Shown here: positions 50,901 to 62,987 of the stretch, in pieces
Layout of the letters: each line of letters opens with the position of its first letter
How positions within the stretch are numbered: the first letter of the stretch is position 1
Origin: Pithys albifrons albifrons
Taxonomy: Eukaryota; Chordata; Aves; Passeriformes; Thamnophilidae
Assembly (NCBI RefSeq): GCF_047495875.1
Contig: NC_092463.1
Location: 10,798,622-10,862,621, forward strand
Direction: 5' to 3'
Length of the DNA stretch: 64,000 nt
Program-made: the position numbers and the translations under genes
Notes under the pieces: model-generated
Told to the model about the DNA's origin: nothing
What the model saw: the letters and a program-made list of their open reading frames with translations, nothing else
Databases searched by the model: none

Positions 50901-52679
50901 TCTTGTGACTAAAACAATGGCATCTAAATCCACACACCAAGGCCAAAGGTTAAATGATTGTGGAGACATAGCAGTTGTTGTTTGCAATGGATTGTGAATA
51001 ACTCTGGGAAGCAGAACAATATTGCTAAGAGTTTTGCTGCTTGTCTGCAGGCAGTTTTGTCAACTCAAAATTTTCTCTTGTTTTGAATATTTAATAGAAC
51101 AAAACTAGGCATCCATTCAAGTATTCCTGCCTTGCTGCAAACCAAACAAATCCTTTTTTTTTTTTAATTAATTCACTTAGAAGACATAACCTTGAACTGT
51201 TTCAGTATTTAATCACTAGCAAAAGGTATTTGGATGAAAGTGAGAAATTCCAGACCCCACTGTGAAGGCCAAAAACAGAGGAACTGGTGTGTTCAGGTTC
51301 AGCTCCTTCCTCTCAGGTAGCACTGAAATGTCACATGTGGGACTCCCCCATGGGGAGTCCTGGCAGGGTCTCTCTTGCCATGTTGTGCCACAGCCTTCAC
51401 TGCAACACCAAGTGTCGCTGTGCCAAGGGCATGCCCAGCCTGGGAGGGCATCACAGCCCCTCTGAGATTCTGGCTGGTGCTGCAAGTTTAGGATCCTCTC
51501 AAGCGTGGCTTTCTTCCTTGCCCAGAATAATCAGATTGAAATTTAGACCACAGCTTTATACAATCCCATGGATCTATTTTTTTTTATTATGCTGGGGCTG
51601 AATTTGACTTTGTGCTGTTTGGTAGTGAAGAAATAAGACGAAGTCATATGGTTAACAAAAATGGAGGGAAAAGAGCTGTTTTTTCAGATAAAATAGAGTT
51701 GAAGAGAGACATTTCACATGGGATGTCACAAGGCTGCACACCAGTTCCTGAGATATTTGGGATGTAGGACCAGGGCTGTGTACGTGTCCCTTTTCCTGGA
51801 GCGGTAATCCTCTGGTGGCAGAGGCACGTGGAGGGCTGGTCTGCAGGCTAAGACGGGGGCAGGAGATGCACTGCTTCTCAGTGCTTCCCCTCCCTGAACC
51901 CCGCTGTTTTCCCTTTATCCCTCTCTCTTTGCCACCAGGACCCAGTTCAGTACATTCAGAAGTTCTCCTGAGCCAGCACGGTGCATCGTCCATCCTTTGG
52001 TAGCCACAAGCAGTGGTGCTTCCCAATAACAGCTCCTCCATGAGCTGGCTGGGAGAGCTTCTTTACATGTGTAAATCCAGCCTGGCCCTTTGGGCTGTTA
52101 TTTCTCTCCACATGTCTTCTTGAAGACAGTGCATGTGTTATCCTGGGGAATGGTCTTTGTTTTGAAGGGTGACTAACAGCTGCTTAGTAAGAAGAGGCAC
52201 AGGGTGGATTCAGCCTTGAGATCACTGAGGAAAAGAGGCACCATGTGCTTTTGCTGGTGCCTTGGAGGCTCAAGACCCATTTGTTTAAAGGGCTCTCAAG
52301 ACAAAAGCATGAGTAATGCATTCTTGAGCTGTAGTTAGGGCTGTGAGGGGACAATGACAGTCCACGAGTGCATGACTGTGCTTTTGTAGACAAAAGCCAC
52401 CAGATTTTCGGCCTTGGTCCTCCTAATGAATCCCTGATGACTAATCCATGATTGCCTCTTACCTACTCAATGAGCTTCTGTTCATAACACAGTTCTTTCG
52501 GGAAATATTTTTTCCCTGAATTTTGGAATAAGTATTGTAAAGTTTTGAGCTCCTTCACTCAGGAAATGATCCCTGGCATTTGGTGACTTGCTCAGGATAA
52601 TGGACTTTTATGATTACTTTTCTTTTTTTTTATTTCAGTTGTGGGATTATCCATGATGAGCTTCGCCAGGAAGAATTGT

Positions 52680-52788
52680 TCAATATGAGTAACCTGGTCT
52701 GGTGGAAGGTGTCCCTGTTCATGGCAGGCATGCTGGAACTAGTTGATCTTTGACGTCTCTTCTGATCCAAAACATTCTGTGATTCTGT
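52680..52788 (+). mobile_element. Short CR1 3' terminus
   Basis: It contains ACCTGGTCTGGTGGAAGGTG, TCCCTGTTCATGGCAGGCA, AGTTGATCTTTGACG and ATTCTGTGATTCTG. It is about 110 bp and 5'-truncated. Confidence 0.8.
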
Positions 52789-55138
52789 AAAAGCCACCCA
52801 TGGTACCCCTTAGCCTCAGTGGTGGTTTTGTTGCATCTAATTTGCCTCTACTTGCTGCAGTAGAAGCTTGTTTCTCTATGCCTGACCACCACAGAAAATG
52901 GAGAGGAACGTATTCCTTCCCTTTTGTAGCAATTTTTAACTGACGGAAAGGAAATTATCGTATCTGTGCTCTGTGCCTCCCTGGAAGTACTTCCTTAGTC
53001 CATAGGCAGCAAAAGATTGAAGGCCACTGCTCTGCACTGACCAACATTAACCAACACTCCCTTTCTCTGTGGAGGTAGTTTGTGAAAAAATAAAAATAAT
53101 GTTTTCTGGGCTTTCTTTTGATTCTCAGCATCTTTCTCCCAGCTGTCATTCACCATTCCCTTCTCAGGGACTGAGAGCAGCCAGGGCATGACTTGGCAAG
53201 CCTTCTGGCTTGGTGTGCTTTTTCTGCACTTGTGTAACACTGTTTACACAAAAGCAGTTCTGTTTTGCCTGATGCCAGTCTCCCCATACTCCTGGGAACC
53301 AAGGCATAGTCCTGCATCCCCTAATGAAGCCATGACATCTCCCCAGTCCCACGGTCATTATGGAGCTCAGGCTACAGATCTACTTGGGCTGCCAGGTACA
53401 ATTTCATGCCTGGCCAAACATAAGCTATGTCCAGTCAGACATCTTGGGACTTAGGTGCTCAGCTTTAATCTGCCATTCACTTTTTCTGCCTCATTTAGCA
53501 AGAGGTACAATCTCTGTGCAGCTGGCAGAGAAACCCTTACACTGACATTTTGAGACTCTCATTTAGCTGGTATCAAGATGGCAAAAATACTACAACAGCC
53601 TTTTTTTTCCAGAGGTTTCTCTGCCTTACACCTTTTCTTGGATAATGTATTTGAATGACTTGATATGAATTTACAAATATAAATGCAGAGTGCTACATTG
53701 GAAGAGTATTAGAGGTTACTTGCCGTGCTATGTGACAGGGATGAAGGCACAGAGGCAAAGTTTACATGCTCATTATCTCAGGCAATAGATAGTTATGTGG
53801 CTGTGGGACTAGAGAAAGTTCTTGTAGTTCTTTAAAGGTTAATTCACTTTTGCCATGCATTAATGTACATCAGTCTTTAGCTTTCCCCAATACTACTTTT
53901 CAGTGATACTAAATACTTTAAATCAATGCTCTGGCAACTTGACTAATCTCTTGCACAGGTTTTATGGGGGAGGTGGTCCAATCCCAGTGCTAGTGTCACG
54001 TCATCATTAGCACTATTACATAAAATTGTCCTTATGAGATGGAAATGCATGGTGATGCTAAACAGAGCATTTCTGTATCTGCCCAGTACCCAGAGAACCA
54101 AAAGGACTGGCTTTGGGGCAGTAAATCCAACCAAAACGTGATTTCCTGGAGAAAGATGCAAAATACAGAAGATGAAGGTTTGCTTAACAGCAGTACTTTG
54201 GAGAAGTGTGACAAATAATTATCAAAGTAGATAAAACCTAAACTAATATAAGTTTGCTTTTCAGCCATCCCTGAGATAGTAACACCCTGCCGTCTCTTTT
54301 TGTGCTAGCTTTGTGTGTGGATGGTGTCAGACACATTGCCCAACTCATAAAGTGGATGTAATTCTGCAATCTAGTTCTCACTGATCTTACTGAATATTTT
54401 AACACAATTGAGAGCTCTTCTATGAAAGGTATCATGACAGGGAGCTAAACATTATAGTGGTGCTGCACTAAAATACTTATTTCAGGAATATTTTGACTGA
54501 TTGACTAGGAGCCTCAGCTCAGGGACAGCCTACTGTGCATTCACTTCAATGCCCTGGTACTCTTCTGCTTCCAGTGAGCCTGTTTTCCATATCTTCCTTC
54601 CAGTAAAGGGCAACTTCACAAAGCAAAATTGCTGAAATGGTGGCACCTGAAGGCTGGTGTTGGACAGCAAACGCTAGCTCATGTGCCCTGGATGCAGACA
54701 CTTCCCTTACTTTTCACTCCAAACCAGAAACAAATGTATTGTGAAACAGCAGAGACCTCTGAAACAAAAAAACCCATATCTTTCACAACCCACACAATAC
54801 TGTCAGCTGTGCCAGATCTGCGCCCCCTGCCCCTCTGGCCCCAAATGCAGTGTTCACTCCTGAGAAGCTAAATCTGGAGAGAGTTTGGTTCTTCCATTTA
54901 GTTGGATACATTTGAGACAGCTTTATTCACCAGAGAATGCATCTGCACGTGGTAACTTGGGCCCTTGGGGATAAAATGAGCTGTGTATCCTGGAGCAGAA
55001 TGTAACTGTGTGCTGGGGTAGGAATAGAGATGAAGCTAAAGGAGCAAACAGGGTAATAATTGAGCTCCTTGGCACTTCCCTACAAGAGCAACATATTCCA
55101 CATTTAAAAGCCCTGGGAGGCCTTTCTTCTCTTTTTGG

Positions 55139-55172
55139 TTTTTTTTTTTTTTTTTTTTTTTGTTGTTTTTTT
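55139..55172. repeat. T homopolymer tract
   Basis: Twenty-three T, then GTTG and seven or more T. This could be a plain homopolymer or the A-tail of a minus-strand retrocopy. I recognised no retrocopy body in the bases to its right. Confidence 0.85.
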
Positions 55173-57174
55173 GGAATGTGGGCAATAGCCATAATGAACA
55201 CTGGATGTTTCACAGAAGACAGCTGGACAATAGCAACAGCTCATTTTGGAAAGCATGCACCCCTTCCTCTCTCCTTGCTCATCTGGCTCCAGGGTCTGCT
55301 CTGCACCCCAGATCAAGCATCCCACTGCCCAGGGAGACCCCTGATCCTCACCCATCCTGGATCTTCCTCTCCACTTGCACAGTTGTGGGGGCAAGACAGG
55401 GACTGAACCATAGTCTTGCCATAATGGGGTTAAACAAATTGGTTTGCTCAAGAGCAAGCAGCTGGAGACCAGCAGCACAGAGGAAGGCAGCTCTGTGCCT
55501 GTCACTGGCTTACAGGGTAACGTACTGCAGGATCTGAGTGTGCCTGGAGAGGCTGTGACAAAAGGCAGATCATTGTGCCCAGCTTTCCTCCATGACTCCA
55601 GGGTAGCAACTTGCTTTTAATAGGAAACGGAAGCCAAACTCCCTATCTAATCCCAGGGCCAGGTGGCTAAAGCCTGAGGAAAGGCAGCTGCTTTGTGAAG
55701 GGTTTGCCAGTTAAATAGTAAGACTGAAATCCCAGTACACATTTAAATAATGCACTTGGGAAAATGTCTGTGCCACAGGTGCCTTGCATGAGGTGCTTGG
55801 ATGGGGGATGCATAGCGGGCAGCGGGAAATTTCTCATGCACAAAAATTCCCACTGAGACTTTAGTGCCTCATATCCTGTACTCCACTGAAGCTGTAGTCT
55901 TAGAAGTCTCAGACTGCATATACAAAAATAGAAATCTTCTTCTTATCTCTCCCACTCAGTCAATGCTTATAACAATAAATGTTAATCTCAGCACTGATGC
56001 CCTTCCCCTCTCCTGGGGTGGGGCATGTAGCTCACAGACCCATGACAGGTGTAATCCAGTGTCCCTAGATTTTGCACCATGTCCCCAGGACAGGAGAGAA
56101 GAGCTCCAAAGTGCTTCTGGGCTCTGCACATCTAATAGGAGATGCAGATGATGTTTTACGTCTCCTTCTTCATAGCAAATACAAGGAGTCACCACAATGA
56201 GGATTTGTAGGAATTGTCATGAGCTGTATTGAAGAAAGATGCAAGGCACAAAATTAATTCTGGTATTTCCTGCCTCAAACTGTCAATTTGTACCTTATAT
56301 TTCAGACCCATCTTTAGAAAAACACCTCATCTTGACTGTGAAGGTAGCAGGTCTACCTGAGAAAAATTCTCAGAATGGCTGTAAGTAAAAGGTGCACTCA
56401 ATGTTTCTCATCCATCAGAACAGCTCCCTTGGCCTGTCACCAGTGTCTGTTGCCCACTCAGGCTTAAATTCATACTGGTGCAATGTGAAGCAAAGGAAAA
56501 GAAAGGCTCACTGCTGATCCTGTAAACTTTGCTGCAGACAAATTAGTGTTCGAGACTATGCCATGTCCACATTTCTCTTATTAATTGATAGATCATGAAC
56601 ACGTCTCTGTAAATTCTCAAATTAATTCCTGCAGAGGGCAACCTAAGGATAAATTAAATTAAATAAAAACAGATTTATATGGCTCTAGGCTGCTGGATGT
56701 CTCTTTCAGTCTCCCCTGAACAGATGCTGGATGTAATGCTTTGGATCCCTCGTGGCATTAAACTGATGGTGTTCCAACTTCCAAGCCCATTAATGGGGTG
56801 ATTCTGGCTTACACCAGATGAGGATCTATCTGTAGCACTGTGTCTGTCCACCTTACATTTAGTTTCATACTGCAGTTAGATTGCACCAGATTTGTTAAAA
56901 TATGTTTAAACATGTAAGAAAATGGACTAGAGGCACAGTCACCATTTTCCTCAGATCAAGGAGAACTTGAAGGCTCCTTCCTTATGGCACATCTGATCCA
57001 GACATGAGTCCACACAGAGAAGGTATGATGGCATGAACAGATCTTTGGTCCAGCAGAAATTTTTCAAGACAGCCCATGAGTGAGGAAAATCTGATGAAAT
57101 GCCAGAAGGGCCACTGGGGCTACAGAGTGGTCCATGTACTACATATCCCAGCCCTGCGGTTTGTTACCCAAGGT

Positions 57175-57180
57175 TTTATT
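57175..57180 (-). terminator. Candidate poly(A) signal of the EXOC3L4-like gene
   Basis: AATAAA on the minus strand, about 540 bases after the TGA. It would end a short 3' untranslated region. Confidence 0.35.
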
Positions 57181-57720
57181 TCTCAGGCGTGCAGTGGTTT
57201 GTGGTATTAGGTTACAACGTCACCATCTTGTTTCATGCCAGCTTGGCCAGCTGGTTTGTGGAGGAAATAAGACTTGGGTGCTACCACATCCCTGCTCAAG
57301 TTCTGCCCCTTAGTTGCTCATGGGCACTAATTATGAAGGAGGTTCTTACTCTGCTGCTGTATAATTATGCAAAGCACAGTCCAAGCCTTAATATAGCTCA
57401 GAGTGAACTGCTTTGCTTTTCTCCTGTTCTCTGAAAAGAGATTTAATCTTGGACCAAGCAACAGAGCAGCCTTCCAGCAATAGAATCTGTATGGACCCAG
57501 CGCCTGGGCTGAAATTGCTACCCAGGCCCTCTCGCAGGATGTTGGTGTCTTGGTGCCTTTGGGTTCTGAACTCAGCACAGCAAGTTCAGAAAACTACTCC
57601 TTTCTTCACAGCAGTCAAAAATTTGGGTTTGTAAGGAGCAAGGTGGTCTAGCAACTTTTGGTGCACGTGTGGAGACAGCATAGAAGGAGGGAGGATGCTG
57701 ACTGCTGTTCTGGTTCTGTT

Positions 57721-57883
57721 TCAGAAGCAGCTTATGACCACCGGAACATCAATTTCAGCGAAGAGCGTGTTGCCCTCTCCTCTGTCAGAGCTTTCCAGCA
57801 CATGGCAGACCTGCCGAAAAATTGCTGCTCTTCTGGTGCGCCCCAGCCCCCGGCGTGCAAGGATGGCCAGGATGTGGTCCTTC
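57721..57883 (-). CDS. EXOC3L4: EXOC3L4-like last coding exon
   Basis: The acceptor is TTGTTTGGTTTCTGCAG; the first base completes the split Arg codon. It encodes KDHILAILARRGLGRTRR and ends LFAEIDVPVVISCF with TGA at 57723-57721. It aligns with the last exon of gene A but runs seven residues longer. An opposite-strand open frame across the same DNA (57695-58048) is treated as a shadow. Confidence 0.82.
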
Positions 57884-60800
57884 CTGCAGAAACCAAACAA
57901 GACCATGCTCAGACCTGGCAAGAAAAACCAGCCCAGAGGTAGCAACCAACAACCACGCAGGAGTCAGAGTGAGGCCATAGCAAAGTGCCAGGGACTGTCC
58001 CCTCACCACTCTGGAGGAGCCACCAGGATGGGGGTCTGCAGCCTTTGAGATACCAAGCCAGTAAGCATCAGCTCCTGCCACACCGCACTGGCAGAACACC
58101 CTCCTGCTGCTGGTGCTTCAGGGAATTTCCTCCTCCATCTCCACACACACGTGATGCCTATTGCAAGTTTTCCTGAGAGGCTGCAGACCTTTTGTTTAAT
58201 GATTAATTTGAATTGAGTAATGGAAGTGCTAATATTTAGGAAGCTGACAAGCAGTAATTAGATTAGAGCTAGGAAGCCGATTTGGAAACATACACTGTTC
58301 CAGTAATCTCAGTATATACAATTCATAGATGTCTCTGAGAGCTCAGGGGAAGAATTAAGAGATCTGAACAGGAAGCAATGCAGGTTCAGCAGGTTCTGCC
58401 CAGTTTTCCAAACATCATTGTTAAAAATGATATTACTCAATAATGGAAAGTCAAAAATTAGATAAAAGAAGAGGACAAACCTTAAAACCTGGCTTGGGTC
58501 TGAGCCTAATGATGAAAAAGTACCACAAATCACAGCCTTGTAAATGGTTTTTCTGACTGGAAAATTGTTTTCAAATAGCCATCATTGATGATTAGATATA
58601 ATTTACCTCCCCCATTCTTCCCAGAACAGGCACTGCCTCCTTTGTCAGCTTTGTCTGGCCACTGGGATTAAACTTTTTTTTTTTTAAGATAGGTGTGTTC
58701 ACCTAGGAAATTACTCAGTGTTTATAATTCTTTTTCATGTCCATGTCTTGAATTTTCCCACACAGAGAAGCCTGGAGCAAATCTGACCCACTCAAGTTAA
58801 ATCTAGATTGTAAAAAATTTGAGCATCAGTTTTGGGGAGAGGAAAATAGATTTAATGTAGTATTTTTTTCTCAATATTTGAGAGTCCACTTCAGTGTTTT
58901 GAGCAATTAGTTAAATTTATGGTTTATTTTGGTTGTCTAAATGTGATCCATCAGAAACTCTGTAACCCAGTGCAAAAATATTTGGGGTTTTTTTCTGAAG
59001 TTACTCTGATGAAATGGAATTTTTTGCAATCTGTACCACTGATATTCATGCTCAATCGTTGCTAGAAGAGCTGTAGAAGAGGAGGCAACTTCTGATTTGC
59101 AGCTGTTTAGTCATGCTAGTCACTTAGTTTATTTTCCAGTAATTTTAAATTTTCCAGATGCAGCTTTGGAACAGCAAACGGAAAGTACAAAAGAAAGAAT
59201 ATGTCATTTATTCCAAAATTTAATGGTTGCATTGAGAACATTTCAGAAACCTCAGTGAACTGTGTCAATGGCTGCATCACTTTGATGTCTGGGCTTGGGA
59301 ACAGGAGAGAAACTATTTGGTCTAAATCTGGAGCCTGAAAATTGGTAAACTGGGCTGATACTGGTGATGCACTAAAAGCAAACGGGAGCTTTACTGTGAG
59401 ACAGGTTCATTTGGAGCAATAAAATGGAATTCAGTGATTGAATGCATGGGGATGGTTCAAAAATAGGCCAGGGGAGCTCTGGCCCTGACTGTAAGAAGTA
59501 TTTCTTTACTGAGAGGAGGGTCCAACACTGGAACAAGCTTCCTAGAGAGATGTTTGATGTCCCAAGTCTGTCAATGTTTAAGAGGCATTTGGCAATGCCC
59601 TTATTAGCTTGCATTAACTTTTGGTCAGCCCTGAAGTGGTCAGGCAGTTGGTCTGGATGATCTTTGTGGATCCCTTCCTAACAGACTGAAATTAGTCTAG
59701 TCTAGCCTAGTCCATTCCACTCTAAAATGAAAAGACTTTGAAGTTAATTTGTGTGCATTGTAAGATCCCGCAGATGGGGGGAAAAAAGAGAAAGGATGCA
59801 AACAGAAAGAGAGAAAATTAAGGTGGGATTCCTACTATTGCTGGCACCGTGACCTCTAAGGTGTGGCTGCCAACAAAGAGAAGCTAAAGATCTTGCCAAG
59901 GTACAGGGCAAGCCGGTACTGTTTGGGATGGAGCCCAACAGTTCTGGCATCTGCCGTTTCACGTACCGGATATCTGGATAATTCTGACACAGCTTCTTGA
60001 CATACACCTTGATCTTGTCCTTTTTCTTCTCTCCAATGATCCTGGAAATGTGGCGTATGGCAGGCTTGAGCCAGTGGGAGTCAGAACCCTGTGGATGAAG
60101 AGGCGTATGGGGATGTCAGGGAGGAGAGCAGCACCTGCTGAATGCCTTTTTCCCTGCAGTGCAGAGCGCAGCAGTGGGTGCGAGACAGGACTGCTGCAGG
60201 CAGGACAGGCTGCCTTGGACAGGCAGCAAGGTGGTGACAGAGGCAGCGCTGGGTGACAATGGCAAGGCACCCCTGGGGTCTCCCCAGGGCTGGTGCTCAC
60301 GAGCACCCCAAGGGGTCAGACCACGAGCAGGGCTTTGTAGCTGTGGTCCAGCACATCAGCAGATGAGAGACTTCTCCTCCTGCTGCCTAATAGTTTCACG
60401 TGCCTCATGTCTGAGAGGGGATATAGTACCCTGGGTGTCTGACTTTCAGCAAAATGCAGTGAACTCAACTTTGTCTTCCTTGAAAATCCCAGACTGCTGT
60501 TGGTGTGAGAGACTGAGCTGCTAAAATTAATGACTCAGACAATTAGCCATTTGCAAAAGCAGCACGGTGCTGCTTTGCTGAGGCCAGGTTTGCACCCTCA
60601 GCTGAAGGAGGAGAATTTTTGGACGTATGGTGGCAAAACCTCTGATCTGCATAAGAACAGTGCAGGTGCAGGGGGCATGAGCATCCACCACTATAGAGTA
60701 ACCATGACAAACTGACCTTTGTTTAGCAACAAGCTGTTTTTTCAGCCAGAAGAGAGAAAACCCGTACAAGAAGCAGATCCTGTGAGGTGGAATAATGCTT

Positions 60801-62987
60801 TTTATCATGCCGATTTCCTCCTTTACACAACTGGAACAGGTGTAAAACACCCCATTGGAGGAGATATCAGGACATTCACACTATCCCTTCTGATAAGACA
60901 TAACTGCCACAACTACACAGGCTTGAGAAACAGTGGTCGTGTTTTAGAAGGGGTCACAAAGCATCAAAGACCCCGAAGTGCACCCAGACTCATTTCTGGG
61001 GCTTTCCAACAGACTGCATATTATCCACAGCATTCTACGAGACAGTGTAAACTTCCCCCCTCGCCCTCCCTGCTACAGGAGGTACCTGGGCATTCCCACC
61101 TGAACCCACTGAACCCATTGCAGGCTTCCTCCACCCAGGATGGAACCAGACTACGACCATCACTTTGACCAACAGGCATCTAAACTGTGACAATCCAGTC
61201 TCTCAGCTGGATCTATAGGTGGTGATATCTTTCCTCTCCACTATCTACTCTTATACTTTCTTTCTTTTTCTTATTTATTTTCTTAAGGGACATTTTTATA
61301 CCTTTATATTGTTATATTACTACAGATGATAACCAAAATGGCTACGTCTCTCTTTTTCATTGCAACCAAATTGTTCAAAAATAGACCTTCCATATATATA
61401 TATATATATATACATGTATGTATATGTATATATACACACTTATATCTATATATACATTTAGAAACACTGGTGATTCAGTGTTGTTTCACTCTAATCCACC
61501 CCAATGGATTTATTAACCAGAACCTCAGTTACCCCACCCTCAGGGGTGTGTCATAACAGTGGCCTAGTCCCAAAACACCCAAAGAGCCATCATTTTCTCC
61601 CAACACCCTCCTCTATGCAGCCTGTGTACCTGGATGGACATTCTCATTCTCATTGGACTCATCTCCATGAGTATCCAGGGCAAGGAACCCTTTGGTGACA
61701 AAATGCATCCCGTGGCCCAAAGGAACAGTCCCAGGAAGAAGCTGCCACAGGATGACTGTGATCCCACAGTGCACAAACCACTCCATGCACCTGGGAGCAT
61801 GTTAAAACACATGATGCTGTCATTGGAGAGCTGTCAGCTGGGCATGCACAAGCTGCCACTGCAGAGAGGCTGCCAGGCTGGAATCTCACACCATGAACCT
61901 GCAGTAACGACCTCTCTTGCTCTCTTTTAAGAACCTCTGTGTTTCTTGCAGCTTGGCATCCCCAAGACCCTACGGCCTTGGTCTCTGGGAAGCCAAGTGG
62001 GAATATTATACCTCTGGGAATGGGGCAGCCAGGGGTGCCAGGAGAGAGCTCACATACCTGATCAATGAGCATATTATGAAGGATTGTGAATTCCAGGTCC
62101 ATCTTTTTGCTCACTTCTTGTCGTGTTTCCCTGTTCATTCTCCATCTGTGTTTGATCACCTGTGTGATGTATTCCTTCACCACATATCTATGTATTTCCC
62201 GTAGAAGCTCCTGGATTAAAAAAAAAGCAAACCTCATGGTTTCCCTGTGGTTCCCATAAAAGGCCAAGGCAGTACAAGAGGGCAGGGGAAGCTCTTAGGT
62301 CTTTAGCAGCACCTGAGGGCATAGAGGAGGTACATGAAGGCAGCACAGCTGTCAAGGCCAGCCCTGCTGAAAGAAGTCAGTCGCTCACAACCCCTTGCCC
62401 TGGCACAGAGCGATGGCTGCATCCAAGGGAATGCCATGGAAATACTCCTCACCCTGAAATATCCCATGATTTTTTGTTGGTGGTTTGGCTTCTCAGTAGC
62501 AAAGAGGGATATTTAGGGTTGTTTTAAAAGCCAGTTTTGATGGTGCTTGCAGATTTTAAATATAGAACTGTTGCCACCTACTCATTTATTTCACACCTGC
62601 ATAGATGTGAAAGGAGCATATAAGCCTGCAACTCATGGAATTATAATGTTCAGTGGCAATTGTCACCAAAGATTTTGTTCCTCTTTAAACAAAAACTGTT
62701 CTGAACTACAGGAAGGAAAGTTGTTCTTTATTCACATGTGGAAGTGTGGTCATAGCTGAAGTCCTTTGCATCTACAGTCCCCACAGTTATAAACAGCAAC
62801 CACAGCTGGAGGGTCTCTGTAGGTGTGACCACAGCCATGCCCAGACATGGGATTGGCAGCCTACCTGCCCCATGGGCTCCCTCATGTACCGCAGGTGCTC
62901 GGAGAACTGTGAGACTGCTGACGCCAGCGAGTCCGGCCTTTCCGTGTCCAAAATCCAGTCCTTGGTCAAGATTTTCTTAAGGAGTGG
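57721..62987 (-). CDS. EXOC3L4: SEC6-family gene, 3' part only: EXOC3L4 or TNFAIP2-like paralogue
   Basis: Seen: four exons join in frame: 62987-62865 (41 codons), 62210-62058 (51 codons), 60088-59967 (phase 2 end) and 57883-57721 (TGA stop). They encode the last 186 residues of a protein homologous to the C-terminus of gene A. Shared features are the P-x-x-K-K start of the first exon, the IH...VKEYI core of the second, H/T-W-L and YPDIR in the third, and R-K-x-H plus the LF-x-x-I-x-V tail in the fourth. Exon phases are identical and lengths nearly so. Overall identity to gene A is low, so this is an old duplication. Upstream exons lie beyond 64000. Inference: in mammals EXOC3L4 sits upstream of TNFAIP2 in the same orientation, which suggests the symbol; a second TNFAIP2-like gene is the alternative. 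The family's role is exocyst-related membrane tethering or vesicle traffic; no specific substrate can be read here. Confidence 0.6.
59485..59690 (+). mobile_element. CR1 3' fragment in an EXOC3L4-like intron
   Basis: It contains TATTTCTTTACTGAGAGGAG, CAACACTGGAACAAGCTTCC and GGATGATCTTTGTGGATCCC. It lies in the last intron, antisense to the gene. A short imperfect run of TAGTC/TAGCC units follows at 59695-59712. Confidence 0.75.
59967..60088 (-). CDS. EXOC3L4: EXOC3L4-like exon ending YPDIR
   Basis: This is a 122-bp exon, the same length and phases as its gene A counterpart. The acceptor is CTCTTCATCCACAG and the donor is ATCCG|GTACGTG. It encodes GSDSHWLKPAIRHISRIIG, a Lys-rich run (EKKKDKIK) and CQNYPDIR. 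The Lys run replaces the RLQDLGAI stretch of gene A, so this helix is much more basic. Confidence 0.85.
60841..61558 (+). mobile_element. LTR-like element in an EXOC3L4-like intron
   Basis: This block starts TGTAAAACACCCC and ends GTGTCATAACA, the same last eight bases as the element at 27447-27998. It contains pyrimidine- and AT-rich stretches and a TA microsatellite. No coding sequence of a retrovirus was recognised. The 5' boundary is a guess and the element class is unassigned. Confidence 0.35.
61391..61460. repeat. (TA)n / TATG microsatellite
   Basis: A TA run of about 20 bases followed by imperfect TATG, TATA and CACA units, inside the LTR-like element. Confidence 0.9.
62058..62210 (-). 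CDS. EXOC3L4: EXOC3L4-like exon with VKEYI motif
   Basis: This is a 153-bp exon of 51 codons, one fewer than in gene A. The acceptor is TTTTTTTAATCCAG and the donor is GATCAG|GTATGTG. It encodes ELLREIHRYVVKEYITQVI, a basic stretch around HRWRMNRETR, and ends NMLIDQ. The longer open frame around it (down to 61659) is read-through into the intron. Confidence 0.82.
62865..62987 (-). CDS. EXOC3L4: EXOC3L4-like exon (first one in the window)
   Basis: This is a 123-bp exon. The acceptor is GTCTTTTTTCAG and the donor is GGGCAG|GTAGGC (phase 0). It encodes PLLKKILTKDWILDTERP and ends YMREPMGQ. It is equivalent to the gene A exon at 29306-29428, with the same 41 codons. Confidence 0.8.

Larger units (their letters stand above)
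44993..57174. other. Intergenic DNA between the two paralogues
   Basis: Only a short CR1 end (52680-52788) and a T tract were recognised. Open frames are short and overlapping. No exon of the SEC6 family was found here on either strand. Confidence 0.55.

Noticed and set aside
57695..58048. Plus-strand 117-codon open frame
   Set aside because: It overlaps the last coding exon of the minus-strand paralogue and has no similarity of its own.
61659..62267. A 202-codon single-exon gene
   Set aside because: Only 62058-62210 shows family similarity and is bounded by splice sites. The rest is intron read-through.
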